From NCBI GenBank assembly GCA_963791315.1, contig CAWBRQ010000009.1:55239-119238 (forward strand): 64,000 bases of DNA, given 5' to 3'. Positions 42,148 through 52,048 of this stretch are shown piece after piece; position 1 is the first letter of the stretch, and each line of letters begins with the position of its first letter. Below the pieces are notes generated by a model that did not search any database, was not told where the DNA came from, and worked only from the letters and a program-made list of their open reading frames with translations. The stretch is from JACCZX01 sp963791315 (GTDB lineage Bacteria > Pseudomonadota > Gammaproteobacteria > Burkholderiales > Burkholderiaceae_F). Made by a program: the position numbers and the translations under genes.

Positions 42148-42926
42148 CTACTCGAGCACCACCCAAGCAGGCGCGTGATCGCTCGGCTTTTCGCGACCGC
42201 GCATCGCCTTGTCGACACCCGCCGCTTTCAGCCGTGCGGCTGCGGGCGTATTCAACAACAGATGGTCGATCCGAAGCCCCGCATCGCGCGGCCACCGGTT
42301 TCTGAAGTAGTCCCAGTACGTGTAGATCGCCTGGCCCGGATGCAGCTTGTGTATCGAATCGGTCCACCCCTGCGCCAACAAGCCGGCGATACGCATCCCG
42401 CGTCTCGGGCTGCAGCAGCGCATCGTCCAGGTAGGACCGAGGCGAGTAAATGTCTTCAATGCCGTCGGTCGGCACGACGTTGTAGTCGCCCGCGAGGACG
42501 ACCTGTTCGCCGCTGTCCCACAATTGAGCCGCGTGATCGATTAGCCGCTGGAACCAGGCCAGTTTGTAATCAAACTTCGGCCCTGGTTGCGGATTTCCGT
42601 TCGGCAGATAGATCGACCCGACGATGATGCCGTCGACCGATGCTTCCAAATACCGGCTATGAGTGTCGTCGGGATCGTTCGGCAAGCCGCGCCGTCTTTC
42701 TGGCTGATCGGCTGTCCTTCGCAAGGATCGCGACGCCGTTGAAACCCTTTTGCCCATGCCATATCGCGCCATAGCCGGCGCTCTTGATCGCGAGTTCGGG
42801 AAACGTCGCGTCGGAGGTTTTCAGTTCCTGCAGGCAAACAATGTCCGGACTGGATTCCTCAAGCCATTCGAGTAGCCGCGGCAGGCGACTGGTGATGCCG
42901 TTGACGTTGAAGGTCGCGATTTTCAT
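42148..42926 (-). CDS. xthA: Exodeoxyribonuclease III (AP endonuclease), two frameshifts
   Basis: Repair nuclease of the exonuclease III family. The ATG at 42924-42926 gives MKIATFNVNGITSRLPRLLE, then DIVCLQELKTSDATFPELAI, GYGAIWHGQKGFNGVAILAK; after a shift near 42715, RYLEASVDGIIVGSIYLPNG and VVLAGDYNVVPTDGIEDIY; after a shift near 42380, GLRIDHLLLNTPAA and the catalytic-His end EKPSDHAPAWVVLE. The total of about 259 residues is normal. The conserved Glu, Asn, Asp and His active-site positions are all present, so the shifts look like errors. Confidence 0.9.
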
Positions 42927-43849
42927 CAGTGCTCGCACGCTAACTTGCAGTGCTGCAGTTCTTCAATATTTTTATACATCTAGCTAGTACCGTAGCATCA
43001 CTCCAAGGACAGTTGCCGGACAGCCGAAGGCATGACGCCTGACAACCTCGCCAATCTAGTACGTTGTACCGACGCTGCTCTCTCGCTAAAGGCGCGCCGT
43101 AAGACGAGTTGATCGCAACAGTCGATCTAGACGTTCGTCGAAGTCGGTCAGAGCACCTGATCGCCTTGACCAGGCTGCGAGCGCGCACACTCGCGATCAG
43201 CACCGAGGCACTGCAGACCTGCGCACTCAAGCAGCCAGCGGAGTACCGCGCTGCTCAGTCCCAGCCGAGAGCGCCGGCAAGATAGCTGCGCACGCTGCTC
43301 GTCTACGCGAAGCGGGGCCCGGATACAGATCGCACCCGCTGTGCGATCGCAGCGTTCATGTGCAAGGATGGCGCTGACGGAACGTTGGCAGATTTGCTGA
43401 TGCTTAATGGCTACGAACGCTGAAGCTCTGTCAATCAGCCCTGGCGAACTAGACACGATGCGTCAAAGAGCGATTTGTTCCATTGGTGCCCTCGGCCAAC
43501 TGTGCGTGGCGATGGCGTAATGGGATGTCGCAGCGCGCTAGCTGCGAGCAGGCACGGGATCTGTCGGCATCAGAAACATGAGGAGTCTTCAGGATCTCCT
43601 TAATCGCATCAACCTCGCCGATTGCTAGATACATCAGCTGCCGCGACGCAGCGTCTGGCCTGCGTGCACTCGGACGCTGCCGAAAAAGTGCACAGGTAGC
43701 CAAAGAGACTTAATTGGGTACTTCCGCGGACGATTTGAACACGCTTCGCGACGGCTAACGACTCGGCTGACAGGCGACGTCGAGGCCGCTTACGACTTCT
43801 CGCGGCGAAACGACTCCCGCCTGTCAAGACTCGTGCAGTGCTTCAGAGG
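42927..43849. other. No recognisable gene
   Basis: About 920 bases with only short frames. The best two are a plus-strand piece ending near 43421 (AAFMCKDGADGTLADLLML) and a minus-strand piece at about 43500-43630 (SRQLMYLAIGEVDAIKEILK). I recognise neither family. It may hold the eroded 5' part of the pseudogene that follows, but I find no TPR-like match here to prove it. Confidence 0.4.
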
Positions 43850-44945
43850 CGAGGCTGTAAAACCGTCGAAGCGACGTTGGGTCTCAGTGATGTCCTATCG
43901 GACTCGGCGAGATGGCAGGCCTCTCGAGGATGGAACGTAGCTGCCGCCAGCGATCTCCAAGACTGCAGATACAAGACCGACGTTCCGGATCGTCTGGGAG
44001 TGTGCATCGATGCACTAAGCAAGCTGCGCGAGCGTCCGAATTCTGAAGCTATCGGGTTATCTGGAAGAACTGCTTCGAGCTGCGCAAGAAGTCCATTGCC
44101 GCGGACATCGCGCAGTTGTACCGCACAGTAAGGCGCGGTTGAACCCGTCCCATAAGTGTGTACTGAACGGTAACCCATCACTCTGTCGAAGGCGCATCGC
44201 TTGTAAAGGCATCAACTGCTCGCGAGCCATCGAATTGCAAGGCCGTCTCCAGCGCTCCGTCGCAACAGCAATCATTGCAGAGACTGCAAGCGGCCATGAC
44301 CTATATGCGCGCATCTCGCGTGGCGATGCTCGCCCGCCAACTCGGAGCGGGCAAGCGGACCTAACGCAGCAGCGCTGCGCGCTCGCTTGCCGTCGGCACA
44401 CAGCTCTGCAGCATAGGGCTAATGGCAAATCCCTGCACGATTGCTTGCAGAAACGCCGCGGCTCTATCGTGGCCGCTCGCCAACGGCTCTATCCATTTGC
44501 GCGATCACACCAAGCGCTGGAGCCTGAGAGCATTGCATCGGTTCGAAACTGCGCATGCTTGAGGCCGCGAGTTTCCGATCGACAGATGCATCACGCCAGC
44601 TGCTACGCTCGGCAGCGATTAGCCGCTAACGGGTCTTAGTGGCGCGCAAATTAGCGCAGAGAGCGTCGCATTGTCACGATCTGAGATTCATCTGACGCGA
44701 TGTCTCACAGGCGCTCAATGCGCGATCACCAAGCGCTCAGCGCAAGCTCGCGCAAGTGAGAGATGAGCCTGGCGCAGCAAGTCAGTTTGACCCGATCCTG
44801 GCCGGCTTGTTTGTTCATCTTGTTCGTCGCGAGTTCTGGAAGCACTGACGACTTTGATGCGTTTCTAGCCAACGGGGCGCATGAGGACGAGTACGTGCGA
44901 GATCGCGCTCGCATCGAGAAACTTCTGAAGAACGACCGCACAGAT
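43850..44945 (+). pseudogene. Decayed, inverted copy of the TPR/HD-GYP-like family (copy 3)
   Basis: Plus-strand pieces in changing frames line up in order with the proteins at 40298 and 52045: TDVPDRLGVCIDA (family VPDALSMCIDA), LRKKSIAADIAQL (family WKKQSIDAQVNAL), ASGHDLYARISR (family GHDLYRTFR), VGTQLCSIGLMANP at about 44395-44440 (family GAQLCNIGMIAIP), LFVHLVRREFWKH at about 44808-44851 (family FVDFVQREFWKH) and DFDAFLANGAHEDEYVRDRA with RIEKLL to about 44935. The HHERYDGSGYP block is destroyed and in-frame stops remain. It is on the opposite strand to the other copies. Confidence 0.75.
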
Positions 44946-45075
44946 CCTATGACAGCAGATGAGGGTCGGAATCAGAACCGCGACGCGCAGCCTTGCAAGA
45001 CGTGCTTTTCGACGCGCAGTGTCACTCGCGCGCCGTAAGCAGTCTCAGATCTTCCGTCGGTGCACATTTGCGGAG

Positions 45076-45650
45076 TTACTTCGACGCGGATCGGCATGCC
45101 GTTGCCGTGGCGGATTGCACGTCGTATGTGCGAGGCAGCGTCTCTTTGGCTGTCTGCTCTGTACCAGCGGGCTTAAAGGCCGCGGGGGGAAGTTTTATCG
45201 AAACTTTGTCGGGCAACTCGAGCAGCGCACTGGCGTCGGTGACGACGAGGCGCCACGTCGGCGCCTCGACCGTTGCGAGGCAAGCAGGACATTGGATTGA
45301 ATATCGCGCGGAAGCGTCTTGCACGACTCAACGGTACCTAACGCCCGCTGGAACTGATACACCGTTGCATTCGTCTTGCCGCGCTCACCGCGTGCTTCGA
45401 CGTACAGCGGTTGGTACCGACGCAGCATGATCTGGCGAACGGCGCCGACACCTTGCCGTAGAGCGCCATTCGGCGTTTTGTCTTCGATCGGAAACAGTTC
45501 TCGGCCTAACACGGCGCCATTGCAGAACTGAAACTGCAAGACGCCGACTGCCACCTTCACTGACAAAGCCGCGCAGGTCCGCAGCGACGCCAGCCGTCGC
45601 GGTGAGCGTAAGCGCGCAGAAAAGAAAGCGCGCCGAACCACCTTTCGGCG
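45076..45650 (-). CDS. Hypothetical, possibly secreted protein, frameshifted
   Basis: Three overlapping minus-strand frames join into one protein of about 190 residues: a signal-peptide-like RFLFCALTLTATAGVAADLR, then VGVLQFQFCNGAVLGRELFP and IEDKTPNGALRQGVGAVRQI with MLRRYQPLYVEARGERGKTN, then WRLVVTDASALLELPDKVSI and a final LPRTYDVQSATATACRSASK with stop at 45076. I do not recognise a family. It follows the DUF1501-type gene by about 30 bases on the same strand, so it is probably the last gene of that cluster. The start is uncertain. Confidence 0.45.
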
Positions 45651-45679
45651 GTCGCGGCGCGGTTGAGCTGTGAAGTTGA

Positions 45680-46962
45680 TCAGGCGGTAAGGGACGGGTA
45701 CCCCGTCTTCGCATTGGGGTCGAACAGGCTGATCCTCTCCGCCATCGGTACCCCGAACCCCAGCGCCGGGTTGGTTGGTCCGATTCCAAGATAGTCCTGG
45801 AGGGCCTGGTGCATGTGGCTCGCCGTGAGCCTTACGCCGTTGGGATCGACCGCGCCGGTCTTCGGATTGATTGCTAGTGCGGAGTGCATCGGGCCAGAGG
45901 CTCCAAAAACGCGATTGCCCATTCCCCAACCCGCAGGACCGATAATAAGGGCTCCGGCACCTTGGGGCTCGTGATCATTGCCGTTGCCACCATTCAGCGG
46001 ACTGCGGCTGAATTCGCCTCCCACACGACATACAGCCGATCGGCGATCCCACGCCGAGCTGCCTCCTCGCAAGAGGAAGGTGACCCGATTGGTCGCTTGT
46101 GCAAACGAGCCATTGGCGCCGTCGTTGGCGGCAGTGCCGCCGTGCGTGTCAAACCCTCCGGTTTGAAGTTGAACCGACGCCGTGATGCCGGACTGAGCAA
46201 GCGATCATCGCAACCGTCGATATCCGGAAACTGGCCAAAGTCCGTAGGAATGTTCGCGGCGACGGCGAGCAGACGCTGACGCGCTTCCGCTCCAGCCAGG
46301 ACTTGCTCGCTGATCAAACGCTCTTTCGGCAACATATATCCGCTTGCCCTGAGCGCTTCGATGCGGGCGGTGCGCGTCTGCACAACCTTGTTGAAGTGAG
46401 CCCGGTTGACAAAGTCGGTCGTGCCGTTCTGAGCGATCGGGTCGATGGACGCGCGCAGCTGGTTCTGATCCGGTAACGCGGTGGCTGGATAGACGCCAGT
46501 GGTCGTCGTGTCGTTATCCCTGAGCATCCATCCCGCCGCGAACGTAGCAGCGTACTTTGCCGCGTGCAGCTCGCATAGCGCCGGAAAGCCCATCTCCAGC
46601 TTGCCGGTGGCCTGGCGACGTGCACCGTCATTGTGGCTATTCGACTGCGTGGTGCCGCCGTTATAGGCCAGGATCTGATCACGGAACGTGGTGAAGAACT
46701 GCGTGTTGTTGCCGACCGGCGCCCAGCGCAAATTCCCGCTTCCGGGAATCGCCAGGCCCGCCTGCGAATACAGGTTGTAGCGCGGCTCAACTAACGGATC
46801 CGCGAAGTGATCCCAGACGGGTCCGCCGTCCATATGCATATAGACAAGTATTTTCGGCGCCGCCGTCTGCTGGCCATAGGCGGCGAGCGGTAGCAGTCCC
46901 CACGACGGGATTACAGCACCGGAAGCCTTTGCCACGTTCAAGAAGAAGTCTCTGCGATCCAT
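45680..46962 (-). CDS. DUF1501-type secreted protein, frameshifts near the 3' end
   Basis: About 427 residues. The N-terminus MDRRDFFLNVAKASGAVIPS is a twin-arginine-like export signal. The body fits the DUF1501 (sulfatase/alkaline-phosphatase-like) family: VYMHMDGGPVWDHFADPL, NNTQFFTTFRDQILAYNGGT, SNSHNDGARRQATGKLEMGF and, after shifts near 46170 and 46010-46070, GGFDTHGGTAANDG and VGGEFSRSPLNGGNGNDHEP. The last is the usual GEFGRTP-N-GGxDH block with metal-binding residues. It lies 34 bases downstream of a cytochrome-like lipoprotein gene. Such pairs are best known from Planctomycetes and marine bacteria. Confidence 0.78.
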
Positions 46963-46996
46963 TTAAGTCACTCCTTTAATCTGGCTCGTCAACCGG

Positions 46997-49314
46997 TTAG
47001 ATAGTCAGGAACTTGTGGTCGCTGACGATGTAGATCAGCGCCATCGACAATGCCCGCCCCATGCCACTCGGGTCATTGCCGGCGTTGAACTGGCACGCCT
47101 GCGCCGTTGTAGGCATGGTGTTGCGGTCGTTGTAAACGTCGACCACCAGCTGGTACAAGCGCTGCACTTCCGGATCTGACGTCGTGACGCGAACGTTCCA
47201 CAGTTTGTCGAACAGGTCGACGATAGTTGCCTGGATCCTGTCGCTACCCACCTTGTTGGCAGGCGTGTCGGTCATCGCCAAGCCGCCGAACAACAGGCGC
47301 ATCGGTACAGCCTTCGCGAAGTCGTCCCCTACCCATCTGCAGGCATTCTGCACGGCAAACCCGTCGATGGCCGTCACCTGGCTGGACGTGAAGTTCTGCT
47401 CGAACTTGAGGCGAGCGATACCGCCATCGAAAGCAGAGAGTTGCAGTGCGGGTCCAGTAAACGGATTGGCGAAACCTTGGTGACCCGAACCCAACACACC
47501 CATCGCCTTCCGGTTCAGCCGTCCCGCTGAGAGCAGCGTGCCGCTGCCAATCTCGGCAAGAGCGGAAGCCCGCGCTGCGGTAACCGTACCTTCGATTCCG
47601 TTGGCGCGCGCCTGCTTGCTCAGCAGCAGGTCAACCAACAAGGGTTTGACTCTGTAACCGTCAGCCGCGAAGCGTGCAGCCAGCTCGGTGATCTCTTCCT
47701 GCTGCGCGTTGTAGGCAGCCAGGCGGGCAGCACCATCGGGTGCATTCGCATCCAGGACCGGTTGCAGCACCTCGCGCTGGAACACTATCTTGTAGAAGAA
47801 GCCCACCGCACCTTTGGCGAAACGGGAGTCCGCCGCAAACTGCGCGCCCAGCCACTCCGCTGCCTTCGGATTGTCGTAGGCACTCGGCATGATCGTGGCG
47901 CCGTAGCCCGGGGTCTTACGATCCCTGAACCACTTGTCGCCTGTGCCGCCCAAGCCGCCCATCGGGTTGTAGTACTCGCCACCCTTCGGCGTGTCCATGA
48001 AGTCGGTCGACTTGTAGTAGTTCGGCAGAATATCCGCGGCCATACCCTGGCCATTCGGACGGTAGCGATTGTTAGGCGCCCAGTTGTGCAACGTTCCTGC
48101 CATCGGATCCATGACGTCGTGACAGACAGAACATCCGGGGTTGTCCTGAACCGGATTTCTGAAGACACCATCCTCGAGCGGCCGCGATGCCAGCAACGGG
48201 ATATACAACCCGATGAATCGCTTCGACATCTCGCTCACGGTATGACGATGAGCATTCGTATCCGTACTGGGGAAACGATCGAGGAAAGCCTGCGTCACTA
48301 ACACGCCTGCCGCTTCCCGCAGACCGTCGGGCGACCGCAGGTTCGGCATGATGGCCGGCAGAAGCTCGTTATCGTCCGCCGGGTTCATGTAAGTACCTTG
48401 AACCTGCGCGCCAAGCGTCGTCGCCGTGATGCTGTTCAGGACGGTGTACTTGGCTGTGACGATTTGCCTGTCAGTCCAGATCGTTCTTGACGATGTACTT
48501 CAGGGTGTTGACCGGCTCCATCTGGATGCCTGTGGCAACACGCGCCCGCACACCCGCCGGTGCATTCTGGTTGTTGATGACTGCCGTAGCCGACGCCGGG
48601 TAGTCATCTGGCGTTCAGGCCTCTGTTGTTTCCGAAGGCAACGACGCCAGCCGACAGAAACTGGAGCTGACCGCCCTCTTGCAGGAAGGCATCAAACACC
48701 GGTCCGTTATCCATGTAGCCCGAGATCGTTTGGCGAAGCACTGTCTCGCCCCCGCCGGCGACTGCTGCCTTTTCCATTGGGGTTGGATTGCGTGCCTGGA
48801 AGAGGTTGGCTGCCTTCTGCAGCACCGTCGCGTTGTCTGCAAACTGCACTTTTGTCCAGAACTCTCCGGTAGCGATCACCTCGCTGCTGCAGCTTTCCTT
48901 CAGCTTAGGCAGCAACGATGCAAGATCTTTGTATTGCTGCGAGTTCGCATTGCTGAACGGCGCGCCGCCACTGTGCGTCGGCAGGCCGATCGTCTTCGAC
49001 ATCAGCAGGTCGCCGTTAGCCGCCGCAAAGGTCCGCAATATTCCGTAGTTCACTTCCGTCGTAGCGCCGGCCGCGAATACGAGTCGTGTGCCGCTGGCAA
49101 CTGCGCCTGCGCGGTGACACACCACGCAGGTGCTGCTCATGCTTGGCCATACGGTTTGCGTAAAAGCTTGTGGCGGAGTTGCGCACGTCGACGCAGCTAC
49201 CTGAGTCTGTGCCGGCGTTGTGGTGGTTCCAGTATCACCACCACCGCAGCCCGAAAGCGCTCCCACCACTGCAAGCAGCGGGATCGCGATACGTGCGTTA
49301 AGTCTGTCCGTCAT
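46997..49314 (-). CDS. c-type heme lipoprotein, DUF1592/DUF1585-like, two frameshifts
   Basis: Reads as one protein of about 770 residues when two shifts (near 48605 and 48474) are bridged. The first frame starts at 49314 with a lipoprotein signal (LSGC, Cys23) and a heme c motif CVVCH at residues 63-67. The bridge carries LNADDYPASATAVINNQNAP, YIVKNDLD and WTDRQIVTAKYTVLN, which is like the 'adYTvvN' signature of DUF1592 proteins. The last frame has a second heme motif CSVCH near 48118-48132, VSEMSKRFIGLYIPLLASRP and a C-terminal ARALSMALIYIVSDHKFL-type end. It is probably an outer-membrane or periplasmic electron-transfer or sugar-oxidising protein partnered with the DUF1501 protein downstream. 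The exact function is unknown. Confidence 0.72.
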
Positions 49315-49469
49315 TGTTCTCTCCCTAAGGGATTTGCAAGGCTTACCGGAGGCAAACTGTGCCTGCGTTCGAGTAAAAAATAACTCGTGGGGAAGGATGA
49401 GTGCGTCGCTACCCTTTGGTTTTCGGCGGCGCCGCTAAGGCCGCGTATTTACTGGGTTTTGGACCATCA

Positions 49470-49489
49470 GCTAATCCGATCGGATTAGC
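49470..49489. promoter_or_regulatory. Perfect 20-bp palindrome, candidate operator
   Basis: GCTAATCCGATCGGATTAGC equals its own reverse complement over 20 bases with no loop. It lies in the 279-base divergent region between the heme lipoprotein (starts 49314, minus) and the HEWGH protein (starts 49594, plus), 156 and 105 bases from the two starts. A site of this form is typical of a dimeric repressor or activator. No regulator gene in the window is an obvious partner. Confidence 0.5.
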
Positions 49490-49593
49490 GTCAAATCAGG
49501 TCGGACGCTCGCTCGAAATCGCACGACATTTCCGCTCAATCCTTGGCGGTTTTCTGCGCCGCTCGCAGCAACTTGCGATGATAGATTCACCGC

Positions 49594-51272
49594 ATGGCGA
49601 TTTCACCCGCACTACATCGGTTTGCACTGGCCCATCCAAGCATCGTGGTCGTTCCTGCAGAACTACTCGATGAGCACGGACTGGAGCCGGAATTCGCCGA
49701 ACTGCTGATTACTGAAGGCCGCTTGTCAGCCGCGCAAATTGATTGTCTCGAGCGCGGCACCGCGCTGTACTGGCAACGCTGTCGCGATCTCTTTGCGCGG
49801 GCGCCAGAGTCATGGTTTCCGCCGCGCCAGACAAATCTTGTGATCATTTCCGAACAGCGTGGCATCTTTCCGTACACGGACCCGTTCAACGGCACGTCTT
49901 CGCTGCTGTACGCAGTCCGACCTGGATACGCATCCGGAGTACGTCGCGTACATGTTGGTGCACGTGGACCGGTTGGCGCTGCTGGGTTCAATGCGATCTG
50001 CGCTCGTTTACAACCTGAGTTACTGGTTTGACCGCGATGATGCAAGCCGCAGCGCGTTTGCCAGCGCAGCAGCGCGCGCGAAGCGGCCGGATGCGCAGTG
50101 TTTCACTGCACTGGCAGATGCATTCAACTGGATCGATCAGCTGCTGCACATTCCGCTGCGCGAACCACAGCAGGACATTGGCGAGCCGTATTTGGAAGTG
50201 CTCGAGGGGGCCGGACTGTATGCGCCAACGCGCTTACAACCGCAGGTGACCGCCCTCTGCGACGCCGGCGAACACGCAGTTAACACTGCGATTCAAGTCA
50301 CTGCACCGACCGCCGTGCCCGCGCGTTCACCCACGGTAGATGCCCTATGCGACTGGCTGCAGCAGACGCGGGCGCATGTCATCGTTGTGGCGCCCGACGG
50401 GACGACGGTGTGGTCGCCAGAGATGAATGATCCTCGGTGGATGAGGCGCGCGCTCGTCAACGCGAGCGATTCTGCGGTTGCGAGCTTGCACGGGGACCTG
50501 CGCACGATAGACGAGCGTTCGCGTCAATTTCTGGAACGCGTTACCGATGTTGGTGCGCTTCCAAGAAGTTACGGCGTATTGGCGTCGACAGGCGGTACCT
50601 ATCTAGACCCAGCTCGACGCGCGGTGGCACACAAGCTGCAGCAGGAGAACTTTGACCGTCTTGCGGCCCCTGCGCCTCCGTACTTTCGGCTGGGCTTGGG
50701 CTCGCGCGTGATGCACGAATGGGGACATTTGGCGCACGCTGCAAAATTCCTGCGTGTGGCCGACGAGAACAAGGACGCCTATAGAGAAGCTCGCGCTGAA
50801 CTCGGCGATTGTTTTGCGCGGACGATCGCGGCGATACCTGAAGTAGCGCGCGCCATGGATGCGGAAACAGCCGGTCTCGCACTAAGCTCGAACGAACTTC
50901 CGGCCATGCTCGCGCGCAAAACACTGTCGAGAGTCGGCGACTATCTGTCCAACCTGATGTGCTCGAAGATTGCTACCCGGCGAAGAAATGCAGATGTATG
51001 TCCGATCTAACGTGCGCCATCACTTCGACGAGAATCTGGGACTCGTCAGCGAGCTCGCCCGCTATGCGTACGAGGTGCACTACCTAGCACTGGCCGACCT
51101 TCCGCGGTCGTACTTCTTCAACACATCGCGCTTCATAGACTACTTCGTCCACAGCGGAATCATCACCGAAGACAATACGAACGCCCTGTTCGACGCGGTC
51201 GGACGAGTGCTTGCCTGCTATGAAATCGACGAGAGCAAGCTTTCGCTAGCTACTGCAGCAGTTTGTAGCTGA
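49594..51272 (+). CDS. Unrecognised HEWGH-motif protein (putative metalloprotein), two frameshifts
   Basis: About 558 residues when frames are joined near 49915 and 50985. It begins MAISPALHRFALAHPSIVVV with ELLDEHGLEPEFAELLITEG; the middle has VHVDRLALLGSMRSALVYNL and a helical region; then RLGLGSRVMHEWGHLAHAAK, an HExxH motif (His codons at 50714-50716 and 50726-50728), with acidic residues downstream in REARAELGDCFARTI; and a C-terminal YVRSNVRHHFDENLGLVSEL with RSYFFNTSRFIDYFVHSGII. No signal peptide or membrane helix is evident. I do not recognise the family; zinc-protease activity is only suggested by the motif. Its 3' end overlaps the convergent dsbB gene by about 20 bases. Confidence 0.65.
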
Positions 51273-51823
51273 AGGTGTGACACTCGCCGAGGCCACATTG
51301 CAATATCACCGAGACTAGGTTCACCACGCAGATCAGGACGATGTAGACGCTCAGTGCGGATGCGAGCTTCCTGACGGCCGGAAACTCGGTTACATCGGCT
51401 GCGCGCAAGTACTCGTCGCCCCCTAAGATCGCAAGCTTGATTGCGTAAGCGGTCAGCAGGCACAACGCAATGATGATCGACCATACCGGCATATGGATGC
51501 CGAAGATCGCGCTGCCGATGTATTCGTGACCCGGACGCGGGTAGATGTCGAGCAGACTTTGGCGCACGGCAATCACCAGCAGCAAGATAGCGGACAGCAA
51601 ACTGAATCCGGTGTTCTGATACGAAAATCCGCGCCGGAAGTTCAGCATGATCCCGAAGCACACACCCAACATCGCAACACGCTCGAGCAAACAGAGCGGG
51701 CAAGGCAACTCGCCGTTTACATACTGAAGCGTCATCGCAGCAGTGAGAATGCCTGCGATCACGAGCATCACGAGCAGTAGATAACACGTAGTTGAGCGAC
51801 GCAAGCAAGCGTTGCGAAGTCAT
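51250..51823 (-). CDS. Disulfide bond formation protein DsbB-like, possible frameshift at the start
   Basis: Inner-membrane quinone reductase that reoxidises DsbA-type oxidases. Four membrane helices are visible (CYLLLVMLVIAGILTAAMTL, VAMLGVCFGIMLNF, LLSAILLLVIAV, VWSIIIALCLLTAYAI and a last one in VYIVLICVVNLVSVIL). The first redox pair is CPLC in GELPCPLCLLERVAML. The usual second periplasmic pair is not clear; a C-terminal CGLGEC is present instead. The clean frame begins at a TTG (51804), but the natural start appears to be ATG 51821-51823 (MTSQRLL) with one extra base near 51808. Confidence 0.78.
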
Positions 51824-52048
51824 CGCCGATCTGGCGTTCACGATCCATGCCAGCGGCCCTGGCACACGTTCGAGCTGGGTCTGGATCCACGGCATTCGGA
51901 ATCCGTACTCGGGACTGTAGATCTCAAAGAGGAACAGTCCTATCGACAGCGCCAGGCACAACGCGAAGAATGCAACAGCGAGCCAACGACGGCCTAACCA
52001 CCCGAAGGTCAGGGCGAGCGACATCATGGCAAATACCGCGACCATCAT
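51824..52048 (-). CDS. Small membrane protein upstream of dsbB (DUF5993-like)
   Basis: About 75 residues with two hydrophobic helices: MMVAVFAMMSLALTFGWLGR and WLAVAFFALCLALSIGLFLF, followed by a short tail (SPEYGFRMPWIQTQLERVPG). Its length, RR between the helices and position resemble the small DUF5993-type proteins that accompany dsbB. In this sequence no stop separates it from the dsbB ATG, so the reading frame runs on into dsbB; I take this as an indel or substitution but a real fusion is possible. Confidence 0.5.
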
